A DNA stretch of 59,486 nucleotides from Thermoflexus hugenholtzii JAD2 (GTDB lineage: Bacteria; Chloroflexota; UBA11872; UBA12225): contig CAMBEO010000009.1 in assembly GCA_945865725.1 (NCBI GenBank), forward strand, positions 1-59,486, in the 5' to 3' direction. Every line of letters starts with the position of its first letter. Positions within the stretch are counted from its first letter, which is position 1. The notes beneath the pieces were generated by a model. It was not told where the DNA came from, did not search any database, and saw only the letters and a list, made by a program, of their open reading frames with translations. This document shows positions 49,250 through 59,486 of this stretch, in pieces. A program made the translations under genes and the position numbers.

Positions 49250-49549
49250 GAGTGGAGGATCCCGGCGGGACGTCGGCGCACCCCAGATACTGTGCAAGAT
49301 ACCTGAGCGAGTGGCGCCCGGGTCGTGCAGTTTCCGCCTGATCGCCGTGGACTCCGGCACCTACCATGGTTTCATGTCGCGTGCCGTCGGTTGCTCCACC
49401 GGGATCATGTGCATCGTGCACAAGATGGCGCGGCGTGACGGACGGCCCCCTTCCATCGGCCGCAAGCGCCCCACGCTTCGCGGGAGCGGGAGGAATCGCC
49501 TCCACCCCGCCGCCCCGACCCTCGATCACGCCGCCGGCGGGAGCGGCGC
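49250..49549. other. Intergenic stretch with a decayed R1-like segment
   Basis: No convincing gene. 49440-49502 (GACGGCCCCCTTCCATCGGC and CGCTTCGCGGGAGCGGGAGG) looks like a diverged R1 copy. A short open frame (49311-49553) lacks a ribosome site and is not called. GGGAG before 49550 is the Shine-Dalgarno site of the next gene. Confidence 0.4.
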
Positions 49550-51289
49550 ATGACGACGGTCGCGGCGCTTTGCGACGGTGCCTTCCCTAGCGGAACACGG
49601 CAACACGGCGGTCACGCCGGCGCCGGGCGGATGGTGACCGGCACGGCGCGGTACCGGGCACGGACGCCTGCCTTTCCGGCCCTGCGGGGCGGGGAGCTGG
49701 GCCTCGTCCCGGTCACGCTGATGGCAGCGGGAGGCGCGCCGGGCGAGCTCGACCGTCTCGTGGTGCAACTCGCCGCCGCCAACTTGGCCGGGATCGTGCT
49801 GTTCGATACCCAGTCGGTGCCGGTGACGGTCGCGCAGACGGCCGATGCCCACGCGCTGCCGCTCTTCACGGCTCCACCGGGTTGCACGCCCGATGCGTTC
49901 GACCTGGCCGTGACCGTCGCGCTCGCCCAAGGGCGGGAATCGCTCCTCGCTCAGAGCCAGGCGGCACAGGCGCGCTTCGCCGCGCTGGCGATGGCCGGAG
50001 CCGGACGCCAGGCGATCGTCGACGAACTTGCGCGGATACTGGGCGTCCCGACGGCGTGGGAGGACACCGACGCGCGCTGCATCGCCTGGGCGCTGCCGCC
50101 GGACGGCATGCCTGCCGCGTTGCGGGAACTCGCCGCTGACGTGCCTGCGCTGCTCCGACCGGCACGCCTGGACCTACTGCGTTGGGCGCGGGGCGTCCGT
50201 CCTAGGGGTGATCGGCCACCGGCGGTCGACGCGCTGGCCTTGGGCGACGGCAGGATCGGACTTCCGGTCCCGTGGCACCGCTTGGTCGTACCGATCACGC
50301 ACGGCCCGCGCCACCTTGGCTACCTGTCGGCCATCGTCCCCCGTCCTCCCTTCCACGCGGGTACCGATGTGCCTGCCGGCGCTCACTGGGCGCCGGTCCA
50401 GGCGGATCCGGGGACCGTGATCCCGATGGTCGCGGCCGCGATGTCGGCCTCGCTCGAAGAGTCTCGTACCCGGGTCGCGACGGATGCGCAGGGGTCCGCG
50501 ATCCAGGCCTTCCTGATGGAGTGGGTTGACGGAAGGCTTGACGGTATCGGTCAGGCCGAACGGCTCGGTGTTTCGCTCGGCCTCGAGATGGCGGGGCCGT
50601 TTCGCGCCATCTTGGTCGAACTAGAGCGAGACGCGTCGGAGGATGCGCTGGGCCTGGCCGCGCGCGAGACGGTCAGCGTCCTGGAGGCGACATGCGGAAG
50701 GCAGGCGGGCGGGCCGCCGGTTGCCATCTGGGCGCCCATCTCCGCGCGACGGGCGATCGTGGCGATGCTGACCGACACGCCTTCCCGGCGGACCGCCGAC
50801 CTGATGGGACCGCTACGCCGCACGATCGAGGACGGGCCTGCCCGGCGCATCGGCGTTAGCCGCGCGGTTTCGGATCAGGCGATGATCGCGCGGGCGGTGC
50901 GTGACGCGAACCGGGCGCTTGACGTGGCCACGCGCGTCGCTGGTGCGCCACGGGCGATCGCGTTCGATGAGATGGGCGTATACCGACTGCTCACTGGCGC
51001 GGATCCCGACGAGTTGACGGAGTTTTGCGACGCCACCGTCGGCGCGCTTCGGGAGGCCGACGTACGCAATGGCGGCGGCTTGATGCAGACGCTTGAAGCG
51101 TTCCTCGCGGCGGGCGGGGGGCTGCAGGAGACGGCGACCGCCATCCACGCGCATCGCAACACGGTCTCGTACCGGATCGAGCGCATCGAGCGGCTGCTCG
51201 GCACGTCGGTCCGCGATCCCGAGGCCCGGCTGGTCCTGGGACTCGCCGTCCGAGCTCGCGCCCTCCTTGGCGACGCGGCTTCGCGGTAG
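49550..51289 (+). CDS. PucR-type transcriptional regulator
   Basis: 579 aa. The N-terminal PucR-like sensor domain (residues about 40-120, LVVQLAAANLAGIVLFD) is followed by a GAF-like middle and a C-terminal helix-turn-helix of the PucR/CdaR class: FLAAGGGLQETATAIHAHRNTVSYRIERIERLLGTSVRDPEARLVLGLAVR. The N-R/H-N-T-V-x-Y-R-I-x-R-I-E core is diagnostic. Regulators of this type control purine, urea or amino acid use. Its position 150 bp from the end of the urease operon makes control of urease or urea uptake a reasonable inference. Confidence 0.88.
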   Translation: MTTVAALCDGAFPSGTRQHGGHAGAGRMVTGTARYRARTPAFPALRGGELGLVPVTLMAAGGAPGELDRLVVQLAAANLAGIVLFDTQSVPVTVAQTADAHALPLFTAPPGCTPDAFDLAVTVALAQGRESLLAQSQAAQARFAALAMAGAGRQAIVDELARILGVPTAWEDTDARCIAWALPPDGMPAALRELAADVPALLRPARLDLLRWARGVRPRGDRPPAVDALALGDGRIGLPVPWHRLVVPITHGPRHLGYLSAIVPRPPFHAGTDVPAGAHWAPVQADPGTVIPMVAAAMSASLEESRTRVATDAQGSAIQAFLMEWVDGRLDGIGQAERLGVSLGLEMAGPFRAILVELERDASEDALGLAARETVSVLEATCGRQAGGPPVAIWAPISARRAIVAMLTDTPSRRTADLMGPLRRTIEDGPARRIGVSRAVSDQAMIARAVRDANRALDVATRVAGAPRAIAFDEMGVYRLLTGADPDELTEFCDATVGALREADVRNGGGLMQTLEAFLAAGGGLQETATAIHAHRNTVSYRIERIERLLGTSVRDPEARLVLGLAVRARALLGDAASR

Positions 51290-51305
51290 CGGGGAGCCTT
51301 CACGA

Positions 51306-51401
51306 CCCCCACCATCGTTATCCGCGTACGCGATCCCTCCCCCGAGACGGCCCCCTCCCTCAGTCCCTCCCCCGCTGCGGCGGGAGAGGGAAGCACCACC
51401 G
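51306..51401. repeat. Palindromic repeat R1 with R1b half
   Basis: CCCCCACCATCGTTATCCGC-GTACGCGATCCCTCCCCC, then a full R1 core (GTCCCTCCCCCGC, TGCGGCGGGAGAGGGAAGC), between the converging PucR-type and ureD genes. CGCGTACGCG is a perfect 10-bp palindrome. Confidence 0.9.
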
Positions 51402-51435
51402 AGGCTCCGTTGGGGGGGTGCGGGTCGTGGCGTCG

Positions 51436-52362
51436 CTACGTCTTGCGCGGGGTCTCGGGTTCGGGCATACCGGACGCCCGGCGCAACGCCTTCCAGGCGC
51501 CGTCAAGGAGGGTTCTCGCCTCCTGGCCGTCAGCGGCGAGCGCCCGCAGGGCGACGCCCGCATCGTTGGGGAGGAGGGAGACGCCGGCGGCGCGCGCGAG
51601 GTCGGACGGGCCGCGTGCGAGGCAGTCGCGCAGGTTATCGACTGCCGCGTCGCGAACGCCGCCGGGCACGAAGGCGAGGACCGTCACGATCGTGCCCCGT
51701 CCTGATGGAAGCGTGTCGCGAAAGTGGCGTGCCCCTGCAGGCGCGGGTGCGAGCACCTGCGCATCGACGACGAGGAGGCGCCCGTCCGGCCGCCGCGCGA
51801 TCGTGCGAGTCGCATACGCCGCCGCGTCGTGCCATTCCCCACGCGCGACCCGTCCGGGCAGGACGGTGTCGGCGACGAGCACCGTGGCGTCCTCCGCCAC
51901 CGTGACCGTCAGGTCGGAACGGAAGGCCGCCCCCCGGTAGGGGATCGTCGCGTCCGGCCACCACTCGATGGTGGAACCCGGTCCGGCGCGCAGGTCGATC
52001 CGTTGGCGCACGTCGTCGCCCGCGCCGTCGGTCTCGGACCGGTCGCCCCCGTAGAGGCGGGTCGCGCCGGTAGTGGTCACGTGGAGGCGGCTCCCGCTTG
52101 CCGCCTCGACTTCGATGGCAAGCCGGTCCCCGGCGATCAACCCGCCGCCGAGCATCGCGACGTAGGCGTAGGCCATGTCGGGTGCGGTGGCGTCCGGGTA
52201 GAGGAGGCGTCCGAGGTGCACCGGTGCCCGGTGCCCGCCCGTGCCCCGGCGCGCCCGTCCCTCTCCGCCCGGTCGGTGGACCGCAAGCCGAAGCCACCCG
52301 TCGGTGCGCGCCGGGCGGATCAACCCCACCCCCTGGCTTGGGTAAAAGCTCCCACGTTGCAC
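51436..52362 (-). CDS. ureD: Urease accessory protein UreD
   Basis: 308 aa. Scaffold that, with UreF and UreG, delivers Ni to apo-urease. Family features: HLGRLLYPDATAPDMAYAYVAMLGGGLIAGDRLAIEVEAASGSRLHVTTTGATRLYGG and EWWPDATIPYRGAAFRSDLTV. Last gene of the operon, 65 nt after ureG, convergent with the PucR-type gene. The start is GTG 52362 or GTG 52329; neither has a clean Shine-Dalgarno site. Sequence upstream (CGGGAGAGGGGAG) again resembles R1. Confidence 0.9.
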   Translation of the reverse strand: MQRGSFYPSQGVGLIRPARTDGWLRLAVHRPGGEGRARRGTGGHRAPVHLGRLLYPDATAPDMAYAYVAMLGGGLIAGDRLAIEVEAASGSRLHVTTTGATRLYGGDRSETDGAGDDVRQRIDLRAGPGSTIEWWPDATIPYRGAAFRSDLTVTVAEDATVLVADTVLPGRVARGEWHDAAAYATRTIARRPDGRLLVVDAQVLAPAPAGARHFRDTLPSGRGTIVTVLAFVPGGVRDAAVDNLRDCLARGPSDLARAAGVSLLPNDAGVALRALAADGQEARTLLDGAWKALRRASGMPEPETPRKT

Positions 52363-52427
52363 GGGAGAGGGGAGAGAGGCGCGCCCCGACGCAGTCGTCC
52401 CGTCATCACGCGGCGCTCGAACTCCAC

Positions 52428-53114
52428 CTAGAAGAGCACGTCTTCCAGTAGGCGCGCGACGACGTCGCCGATGCCGTCGCCGGTCGCGCAGTTGGTGAAG
52501 AGGAAGGGGCGTTCCCCCCGCATCCGGCGCGCGTCGCGTTCCATCACGCCGAGGTCTGCCCCGACGTAGGGCGCCAGGTCGGTCTTGTTGATGACCAGGA
52601 GGTCGCTCTGCGTGATGCCGGGCCCGTTCTTGCGCGGGATCTTGTCGCCGGCGGCGACGTCGATCACGTAGACGAAGTAGTCGACGAGGAGCGGGGAAAA
52701 GGTGAGGGTGAGGTTGTCGCCACCGCTTTCGATAAAGATGACGTCGGAGTCGGGGAACTTCTGCACCATCTCCTCGACGGCGGCGAGGTTCATGCTCGGA
52801 TCCTCGCGGATCGCGGTGTGCGGGCAGGCGCCGGTCTCGACGCCGAGGATGCGCTCCTCCGCGAGGATGCCCTTGAGCGTGCGCCGGACGTGGTTGGCGT
52901 CCTCCACGGTGACGATGTCGTTGGTGATGACGACGATGCGCGTTCCGGCGGCGATCAGTCGCGGGACGACCTGTTCGATCAGCGCGGTCTTCCCGGACCC
53001 GACCGGGCCGCCAATGCCGACCCGCGGGATGCGCAGGGGCAGCGGTGCGGCACCGGCCTGCGACGGGGCGCGGGCCGGGGTCAACACCGCGCCGGGGTAT
53101 TCGACGGCAACCAT
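52428..53114 (-). CDS. ureG: Urease accessory GTPase UreG
   Basis: 228 aa. Ni-binding GTPase powering nickel insertion. P-loop [17 protein letters not shown], the metal motif [30 protein letters not shown] and the guanine motif [15 protein letters not shown] 53114 with GAGGAGGG 5 nt upstream. About 25 extra N-terminal residues precede the conserved start. Gap to ureF is 35 nt. Confidence 0.96.
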   Translation of the reverse strand: MVAVEYPGAVLTPARAPSQAGAAPLPLRIPRVGIGGPVGSGKTALIEQVVPRLIAAGTRIVVITNDIVTVEDANHVRRTLKGILAEERILGVETGACPHTAIREDPSMNLAAVEEMVQKFPDSDVIFIESGGDNLTLTFSPLLVDYFVYVIDVAAGDKIPRKNGPGITQSDLLVINKTDLAPYVGADLGVMERDARRMRGERPFLFTNCATGDGIGDVVARLLEDVLF

Positions 53115-53149
53115 TTGAACCCTCCTCTGGCGCAGGCTTGGCGCGCCGG

Positions 53150-53935
53150 TCAACTCATGAAGAGGCGCACGTGCGCCGTTTCGTGACGCATCTGGCAGGC
53201 GTCGAACCGAACGTGCCCCGGCCGGGACTCGCGCCAGTCGGCGGCGAGCGAGTCGGAAGCGATCGCCGTCATGACCGGTGCCAAGTGGCGCAGGATCGAC
53301 TGCGTCTGTTCGTGATCGACCTTCATCAGGCGCAGGGCGGCGCCAAGGAGGCCGGAGGCCGCGCCATGCAGGGATGCGAGGACGGCAGACGGCGCGTCGC
53401 AGCCGAACGCGGCGGCGGCGGCGCCGAAAGCCACGGAGTACGGGAGCGGTTCGCGGCGCGCGACGAGAGCCCGAAGGGCGACGGCACCAGTCGTTTCGCC
53501 CATGAGCTTCACGGCGAGCGCGGCCATGCGCGCACCCGGGCGAGCGGCGGCGGCGCGTCCCTCGCGGGGTAGGCGGGACGCATGCGCCCACGCGGCGAGG
53601 TCGGCGAGGGTCGCCACATCGCCTTCGGTCGCCGCCCGGTGCGCACTGGCGACGAAGGTGGCGTCGCCGGGTCCGACCGTCCAGGCCAACCAGTCGCCGA
53701 CGAACGATTCGAGTGAGGTGGCGTCGGCGACGCTCCCGTCCTGCACCGCCGTCTCGAGACCGTGCGAGAAGGCGAAGAGCCCGGCGGGAAAGGCCGAGTC
53801 GGCGAGTTGGAAGAGGGCGAGACGTGCGTGCGCGTCCGTGAGGACGCCTCCACCCTCGGCGCGGTACCGACGCCTTTCAGTCCCCTCTCCCGCGCTGACG
53901 GTGCAGGGGCCACCCGGTACCGGACTAGTGGGCAT
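53150..53935 (-). CDS. ureF: Urease accessory protein UreF
   Basis: 261 aa. Conserved segments: [71 protein letters not shown] 53935 lies inside the end of ureE, an 11-nt overlap. The first 32 residues ([22 protein letters not shown]) are not typical of UreF. Part of them is encoded by a sequence with the R1 arm GCGGGAGAGGGG, so the N-terminus may be repeat-derived. UreF acts with UreD and UreG as the activation complex. Confidence 0.92.
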   Translation of the reverse strand: MPTSPVPGGPCTVSAGEGTERRRYRAEGGGVLTDAHARLALFQLADSAFPAGLFAFSHGLETAVQDGSVADATSLESFVGDWLAWTVGPGDATFVASAHRAATEGDVATLADLAAWAHASRLPREGRAAAARPGARMAALAVKLMGETTGAVALRALVARREPLPYSVAFGAAAAAFGCDAPSAVLASLHGAASGLLGAALRLMKVDHEQTQSILRHLAPVMTAIASDSLAADWRESRPGHVRFDACQMRHETAHVRLFMS

Positions 53936-54536
53936 GGGGCGACCCGCCGTGTGCGTGGATCGCTCCGGCGCCGCTGGTGTAGGCGTGGTCGTCCGCATGG
54001 TCGTGGGCCGACGTGGCGTGGAGGCGCGCCTCGCCGGGGGAGGCTGGCCGGAAGTGGAATGCGACCCCCTCAAGTCGGTGCGCGCGCACGACGGCATCGA
54101 CGACGCGCCGGTCGACCGAGAGGGGCACGATGACCTCGAGCGATCCTGGACCGCCACCCGCCGTGTCGTGATGGACGATTTGCATCGGCCAGTGCTGGTT
54201 CCCAAGCACGTGCCCCAGGCGGAGCGCGCGAACGGCGGTCGCCGCGAGTGCGGGCGCGCCTTCGCCCTCGACCTCCGCCAAGGTGAAGACGAGGACCTCG
54301 CCCGCCTCGATGCGTGCGACGACCGCGGCACTGCCGTCTAGCGCAAGGACGTCACCGTCGCGCAACTCGCCCGCCTGCACGAGTGCCAAGGCGAGGTCGC
54401 GCCCATGCGCCGACCGCTTGCGCAGGCGGCGCTTCTGCGCGTCCCAACGGCTCAACCACAGGGTGTCCTCGGTCAATTCGGAGGGCAGGACGTAGCCATC
54501 GTGGAGATTGCCGACGACGGTCTCGATCCTGATCAT
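53925..54536 (-). CDS. ureE: Urease accessory nickel chaperone UreE
   Basis: 203 aa. RAHGRDLALAL-like N-terminal core (KRSAHGRDLALALVQAGELRDGDVLAL), the family motif LGHVLGNQHWPMQI with its Ni-binding His, and a His-rich tail ([26 protein letters not shown]) that stores extra nickel. ATG 54536 with GGAGG 4 nt upstream, immediately bordering the R1 array. Confidence 0.95.
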   Translation of the reverse strand: MIRIETVVGNLHDGYVLPSELTEDTLWLSRWDAQKRRLRKRSAHGRDLALALVQAGELRDGDVLALDGSAAVVARIEAGEVLVFTLAEVEGEGAPALAATAVRALRLGHVLGNQHWPMQIVHHDTAGGGPGSLEVIVPLSVDRRVVDAVVRAHRLEGVAFHFRPASPGEARLHATSAHDHADDHAYTSGAGAIHAHGGSPHAH

Positions 54537-54545
54537 GGTGCCTCC

Positions 54546-54921
54546 GACATCGTTATCCGCGTACGCGATCCCTCCCCCGCTGCGGCGGGAGAGGGAAGCA
54601 GGACGGCCCCCACCCTCAGTCCCTCCCCCGCTGCGGCGGGAGAGGGAAGCAGGACGGCCCCCACCCTCAATCCCTCCCCCGCTGCGGCGGGAGAGGGAAG
54701 CACCGCCCCAGCCCCGATACGACCCCCACCCTCAGTCCCTCCCCCGCTGCGGCGGGAGAGGGAAGCACCACCCCAGCCCCGATACGACCCCCACCATCGT
54801 TATCCGCGTACGCGATCCCTCCCCCGCTGCGGCGGGAGAGGGAAGCAGGACGGCCCCCGACATCGTCACCCCACCATCGTTATCCGCGTACGCGATTCCT
54901 CCCCCGCGCGGGAGAGGGAGG
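54546..54921. repeat. Tandem array of palindromic repeat R1 inside the urease operon
   Basis: Five full cores (centres GCTGCGG at about 54579, 54630, 54681, 54746 and 54826) and a sixth decayed copy near 54900. The first three are 51 bp apart. Copies 1, 5 and 6 carry the R1b segment ATCGTTATCCGCGTACGCG. The array sits between ureE and the unknown urease-operon gene, and supplies that gene's reading frame with its C-terminal codons. Confidence 0.95.
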
Positions 54922-55277
54922 GGGTCGGCAACTCGACGCACGCGCGCCGCCGCGACGGCCCGTTGCCACGCCACGCGCCGGGCGCCGAGATCAACCCTGC
55001 CCCGAGAGGCGACGTGCCCTGGCGCGCCGTACGCGACGGCGAACGCACCTGCCGCGTTGCGGACGACGGGGGCGCCGGGGGTGATCGCCGCCACGACCAC
55101 GCAGGCATCGAGGTGGTGGTCCGGGAAGTCAAGGTTGCAGTGCGTGTCAAGGTCGACCGGTCCGCCGACCGCGAAGACCGTCCCGCCGCGAATCGCGCCG
55201 TGCACGACGCGAGACGGGTCGGCAATCGTCCCGTCCGGCGCGAGATCGCTGGCCGCTACCAGATGGCGGACGGTCAC
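54732..55277 (-). CDS. Unknown protein in the urease operon, C-terminus encoded by repeats
   Basis: 181 aa from GTG 55277, 33 nt after the ureC stop; GAAGGG lies 10 nt upstream. The first 130 residues look like a genuine small alpha/beta domain: VRHLVAASDLAPDGTIADPSRVVHGAIRGGTVFAVGGPVDLDTHCNLDFPDHHLDACVVVAAITPGAPVVRNAAGAFAVAYG. From about residue 125 the frame enters the R1 array (PLPRGGGIAYADNDGG, LLPSPAAAGEG, WCFPLPPQRGRD) and stops there. I do not recognise the domain. It holds one Cys and an HH pair, so nickel or substrate handling is only a guess. Confidence 0.55.
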   Translation of the reverse strand: MTVRHLVAASDLAPDGTIADPSRVVHGAIRGGTVFAVGGPVDLDTHCNLDFPDHHLDACVVVAAITPGAPVVRNAAGAFAVAYGAPGHVASRGRVDLGARRVAWQRAVAAARVRRVADPLPLPRGGGIAYADNDGGVTMSGAVLLPSPAAAGEGSRTRITMVGVVSGLGWCFPLPPQRGRD

Positions 55278-55310
55278 CGGCGCGACCCTTCTCGCGAGAA
55301 AGCGACGGGG

Positions 55311-57025
<1,715 letters not shown>

Positions 57026-57029
<4 letters not shown>

Positions 57030-57592
57030 CGGGCCTCCTCCGGCGCGCCGGCGCGGGTGGGACGGTCAGGTGATCGAACGGGGTCGGGCGCGGGCCGGTC
57101 GGCGAACCCGGCGTCGACCGCACGGCGGTGGGCGCGGTGCACGAGCGACGACGCAGCCGAGGTACTGGCCGACCCGTCGACAAGGTTGGCGAAGCCGAGG
57201 GCGCGGCGCGCGCCGCCAAGCTCGACGACGGTGATCTCGCGGGTGTCTCCCGGTTCGAACCGCACTGACGTGCCGGCGGGAATGTCGAGGCGGGTGCCGA
57301 AGGCACCGGCGCGATCAAAGGCTAGGGCGCGGTTCGCCTCGAAGAAGTGGTAGTGCGACCCGACCTGGATGGGCCGGTCACCGGTATTCGTCACGGCAAG
57401 CACGCGCCGGGCCCGCCCCGGGGCCAGCTCGACGGGAGCGGTGGCGAGTTGCAGGCGCGGGAGCGGGGCGAACCACACCGGCCCGGCGGCGGCGTTCGGC
57501 GGGGGGAACTCCGGCCCGGACCCTTCCGGCGGGGCCTGGCCCGAGGGCGTCTCGCCCGCTCCGGTGGCGGGCGTGGGAGCAGGTGGCGGCAT
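57026..57592 (-). CDS. ureB: Urease beta subunit
   Basis: 188 aa, against about 100-125 in most bacteria. The conserved core is [68 protein letters not shown]. Extra length comes from a 45-residue Pro-rich N-terminus and a longer C-terminal tail (residues 150-188, [20 protein letters not shown]). ATG 57592; the stop overlaps ureC. A separate ureA precedes it by 26 nt. Confidence 0.95.
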
Positions 57593-57618
57593 CGTTCGGC
57601 GGTCCTTCCCGGCGACGG

Positions 57619-57921
57619 TCACGCGATGGGATCGTGGCACGACACCAGCTTGGTGCCGTCGGGGAAGGTCGCCTCGACCTGGACGAGGTGGAGCATCTCG
57701 GGCACCTCGGGGAGGACGTCGTCAGCCGTGAGGATCGTGCGGCCGAGGGCCATCATCTCGGCGACGGTCCGGCCGTCGCGCGCGCCCTCGAGCAACGCCT
57801 CGGTGATGAGCGCGATCGCCTCGGCATAGTTGAGGCGCAGGCCTCGCGCGCGACGGCGGCGGGCGAGTTCCGCCACCTGGTAGATGTAGAGCTTCTCGAT
57901 CTCGCGCGGCGTCAGTTGCAT
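57619..57921 (-). CDS. ureA: Urease gamma subunit
   Basis: 100 aa, standard. [57 protein letters not shown], then [31 protein letters not shown], both diagnostic. ATG 57921 with GGAGG about 16 nt upstream, so the ribosome site is weak. First gene of the urease operon. The open frame to 59244 is antisense to urtA and not coding. Confidence 0.97.
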   Translation of the reverse strand: MQLTPREIEKLYIYQVAELARRRRARGLRLNYAEAIALITEALLEGARDGRTVAEMMALGRTILTADDVLPEVPEMLHLVQVEATFPDGTKLVSCHDPIA

Positions 57922-58332
57922 CGCTGGTCCGCCTCGCCTCCGTCGGTCCGGGCCGTCATCACCGCACGCCAATGCGGTGCGCGACCGGAAACCACGGTAC
58001 GAGCCGGCCAGTTTGATGTCGTCATGCAGGTCGCACCACCGGCTTGACCGGCTTCTTGGGCAGCATGAACAAGCCCGCTGGCGTTGCACACGAACTACGC
58101 GCGCACGCCCGGTAATGGCCCGACCGCTGTGACGCGCGCACAAGATTCCTCGCCGGATCGTGTGCCAGCAGCACGGGGCGCCCCCCATCGAGGCCTTCCT
58201 AGCATCTGTGTGTCGGTTGCACGAGACGGCCCGGAAGACCCGGGACACCGACTCGGAGGACGGCCGGCGGCACGCCAGCGCTCCCAGTGGGGACGGATGG
58301 CGGGACCGCCCGGGTTTCAAGAAGGAGATGGG
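57922..58332. other. Divergent intergenic region between ureA and urtA
   Basis: 411 bases without a gene. A candidate ureA promoter lies at 57994-58022. A plus-strand TTGACC at 58044 has no matching -10. A short hairpin CCCGG-AAGAC-CCGGG lies near 58230. The Shine-Dalgarno site AAGGAG of urtA ends at 58327. I see no recognisable GlnR, NtcA or guanidine-riboswitch sequence. Confidence 0.4.
57994..58022 (-). promoter_or_regulatory. Candidate urease operon promoter
   Basis: On the minus strand, ACGACA (58017-58022) and TACCGT (57994-57999) with 17-nt spacing. Leader of about 65 nt before ureA. Four of six -35 positions match consensus. Confidence 0.35.
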
Positions 58333-59486
58333 ATGGGCACGAACCATGTCAACGGGACGGGCGCGGTAGTGACCGCGCTGAGCCGCAAGCGCTTGCTCGG
58401 GATGTTGGTCGCGGTCGCTGGTGCGGGACTCGCCGCCGCTTGCGGTGGCGGCACTACCCCCACGGCCGCGCCGAAGGCCGAAGCAACCAAGGCCCCCGCC
58501 ACCGCAGCCGGAGGCGACACGATCAAGGTGGGCGTGCTGCACTCGTTGAGCGGCACGATGGCCATCAGCGAGAAGTCCGTGCGCGACGCGACGCTCCTGG
58601 CGATCGAGGAGATCAACAAGGCCGGCGGCGTCCTCAAGAAGAAGCTCGAACCGGTCATCGAGGATGGCGCGTCCGACTGGCCGACCTTCGCCGAGAAGTC
58701 GAAGAAGCTCATCCAGTCCGACAAGGTCGCCGTCGTCTTCGGCTGCTGGACCTCCGCCAGCCGCAAGGCGGTGCTTCCCGTCTTCGAACAGCTCAAGGGG
58801 TTGCTCTTCTACCCGGTGCAGTACGAGGGCCTGGAGGCGAGCCCGAACATCTTCTACACCGGCGCCGCGCCGAACCAGCAGATCGTGCCTGCGATCGAAT
58901 ACCTGATCAAGGAGGGCAAGAAGAAGGTCTTCCTCCTCGGTTCCGACTACGTCTTCCCGCGCACCGCGAACGAGATCATCAAGTTGCAGCTCGCGGCGCA
59001 GGGCGCGACGCTTGCGGGCGAGGAGTACACCCCGCTCGGCCATACCGAGTACAGCACCGTCATCACGAAGATCCTCGCCGCGAAGCCCGACGTCGTCTTC
59101 AACACCCTCAATGGCGACAGCAACGTCGCGTTCTTCAAGCAGTTGAAGGATGCGGGCAACACGCCAGAAAAGATCCAGACGCTGTCGGTAAGCGTGGCCG
59201 AGGAGGAGGTCCGCGGGATCGGCGCGCCGAACATGGCGGGCCACCTCGCCTCGTGGAACTACTACCAGACGACCGACACGCCCGCGAACAAGAAGTTCGT
59301 CGAAGCCTACAAGGCGAAGTTTGGAGCCGATCGGGTCACCGACGACCCCATCGAGGCGGGCTACTTCGGCGTCTACCTCTGGGCCAAGGCGGTCGCGAAG
59401 GCCGAATCGACGGAGGTCGAGAAGGTCAAGGCGGCGGCCAAGGGGATCTCGTTCGACGCGCCGGGCGGGCCGGTGACGATCAACGG
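58333..59486 (+). CDS. urtA: Urea ABC transporter substrate-binding lipoprotein UrtA (partial, cut by window end)
   Basis: 384 residues visible, no stop before the window edge. ATG 58333 with AAGGAG 5 nt upstream; an out-of-frame ATG at 58328 stops early. Signal peptide with lipobox: [24 protein letters not shown]. The SRKRLL stretch hints at a Tat-like signal but lacks RR. The mature domain is a periplasmic-binding-protein type I fold of the urea/amide family: [62 protein letters not shown], the last being UrtA-specific. It captures urea outside the membrane; urtBCDE probably follow beyond the window. Divergent from urease, so import and hydrolysis are linked. Confidence 0.95.
   Translation, partial: MGTNHVNGTGAVVTALSRKRLLGMLVAVAGAGLAAACGGGTTPTAAPKAEATKAPATAAGGDTIKVGVLHSLSGTMAISEKSVRDATLLAIEEINKAGGVLKKKLEPVIEDGASDWPTFAEKSKKLIQSDKVAVVFGCWTSASRKAVLPVFEQLKGLLFYPVQYEGLEASPNIFYTGAAPNQQIVPAIEYLIKEGKKKVFLLGSDYVFPRTANEIIKLQLAAQGATLAGEEYTPLGHTEYSTVITKILAAKPDVVFNTLNGDSNVAFFKQLKDAGNTPEKIQTLSVSVAEEEVRGIGAPNMAGHLASWNYYQTTDTPANKKFVEAYKAKFGADRVTDDPIEAGYFGVYLWAKAVAKAESTEVEKVKAAAKGISFDAPGGPVTIN

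Noticed and set aside
49311-49553. 80-residue plus-strand frame before the PucR-type gene
   Set aside because: No ribosome site, runs into a decayed repeat, and no coding pattern.
54546-54921. Second CRISPR-like repeat array
   Set aside because: Same palindromic family with shared rather than unique intervening sequence.
57922-58332. Possible guanidine or other riboswitch before urtA
   Set aside because: Only a short GC hairpin is visible; conserved riboswitch core nucleotides were not found.
57922-59244. Long minus-strand frame continuing upstream of ureA
   Set aside because: Antisense to urtA; urease gamma subunits start at [10 protein letters not shown].

Overview
The window is very GC-rich (about 70% by eye), uses GTG starts freely and is densely packed with head-to-tail genes overlapping by ATGA or GTGA. 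Family-level resemblance of the proteins, a CIRCE-controlled stand-alone groEL, an isolated 5S rRNA gene and many start codons sitting 6-9 nt behind a -10-like hexamer suggest a chromosomal segment of a free-living, high-GC Chloroflexota-like bacterium (Thermomicrobia or a relative). That placement is inference. I see no phage, plasmid, transposase or CRISPR.

Layout. 1-12.2 kb: leuS, mnmE, a small Cys-rich protein, an aspartate-type aminotransferase, two ABC-2 permeases without an ATPase, a RING-like membrane protein, and a divergent pair (DAO-family FAD oxidoreductase / P5C dehydrogenase) that could oxidise proline to glutamate. 12.3-14.2 kb: groEL with a promoter overlapped by CIRCE. 14.2-25.5 kb: one large minus-strand operon of a membrane coiled-coil protein, MoxR ATPase, DUF58 protein, BatA-like VWA protein, double-VWA membrane protein and a membrane-anchored beta-propeller. 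25.7-33.7 kb: fur with a co-translated small protein, queG, an FAH-family dehydratase, a sugar-nucleotide epimerase, a DUF167 protein, a methyltransferase and an amidohydrolase. 34.3-39.3 kb: TauE/SafE exporter, thioredoxin-reductase-like protein, sulfite-oxidase-fold molybdoenzyme, a membrane protein and a TPP enzyme. 39.4-49.2 kb: aquaporin-family channel, RraA-like protein, Nudix hydrolase, membrane glycosyltransferase, YbaK-like deacylase, an orphan 5S rRNA gene with its own promoter and terminator, clpS, gpmI and a sarcosine-oxidase-like enzyme. 49.5-59.5 kb: a PucR-type regulator, a complete urease operon (ureA-B-C-x-E-F-G-D) and, divergently, the first gene of a urea ABC importer (urtA, cut by the window end). 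This last block imports urea and hydrolyses it to ammonia.

The most unusual feature is a dispersed family of GC-rich near-palindromes (arms TCCCTCCCCCGC and GCGGGAGAGGGA). It occurs singly and in tandem arrays whose 48 or 51 bp spacing is a multiple of three. Its frames lack stop codons, and its symmetry makes both orientations encode the same peptide, PSPAAAGEG. It has entered at least two genes in frame, and an array in the urease operon now forms the tail of one ORF. A second short repeat (GATGGGCCCAGCAACTGGG) sits in coding sequence four times, and a third composite repeat splits the MoxR operon.

Coordinates follow start codons chosen from Shine-Dalgarno sites, overlaps and -10 spacing. 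Functional calls rest on motif recognition only, because no searches could be run.
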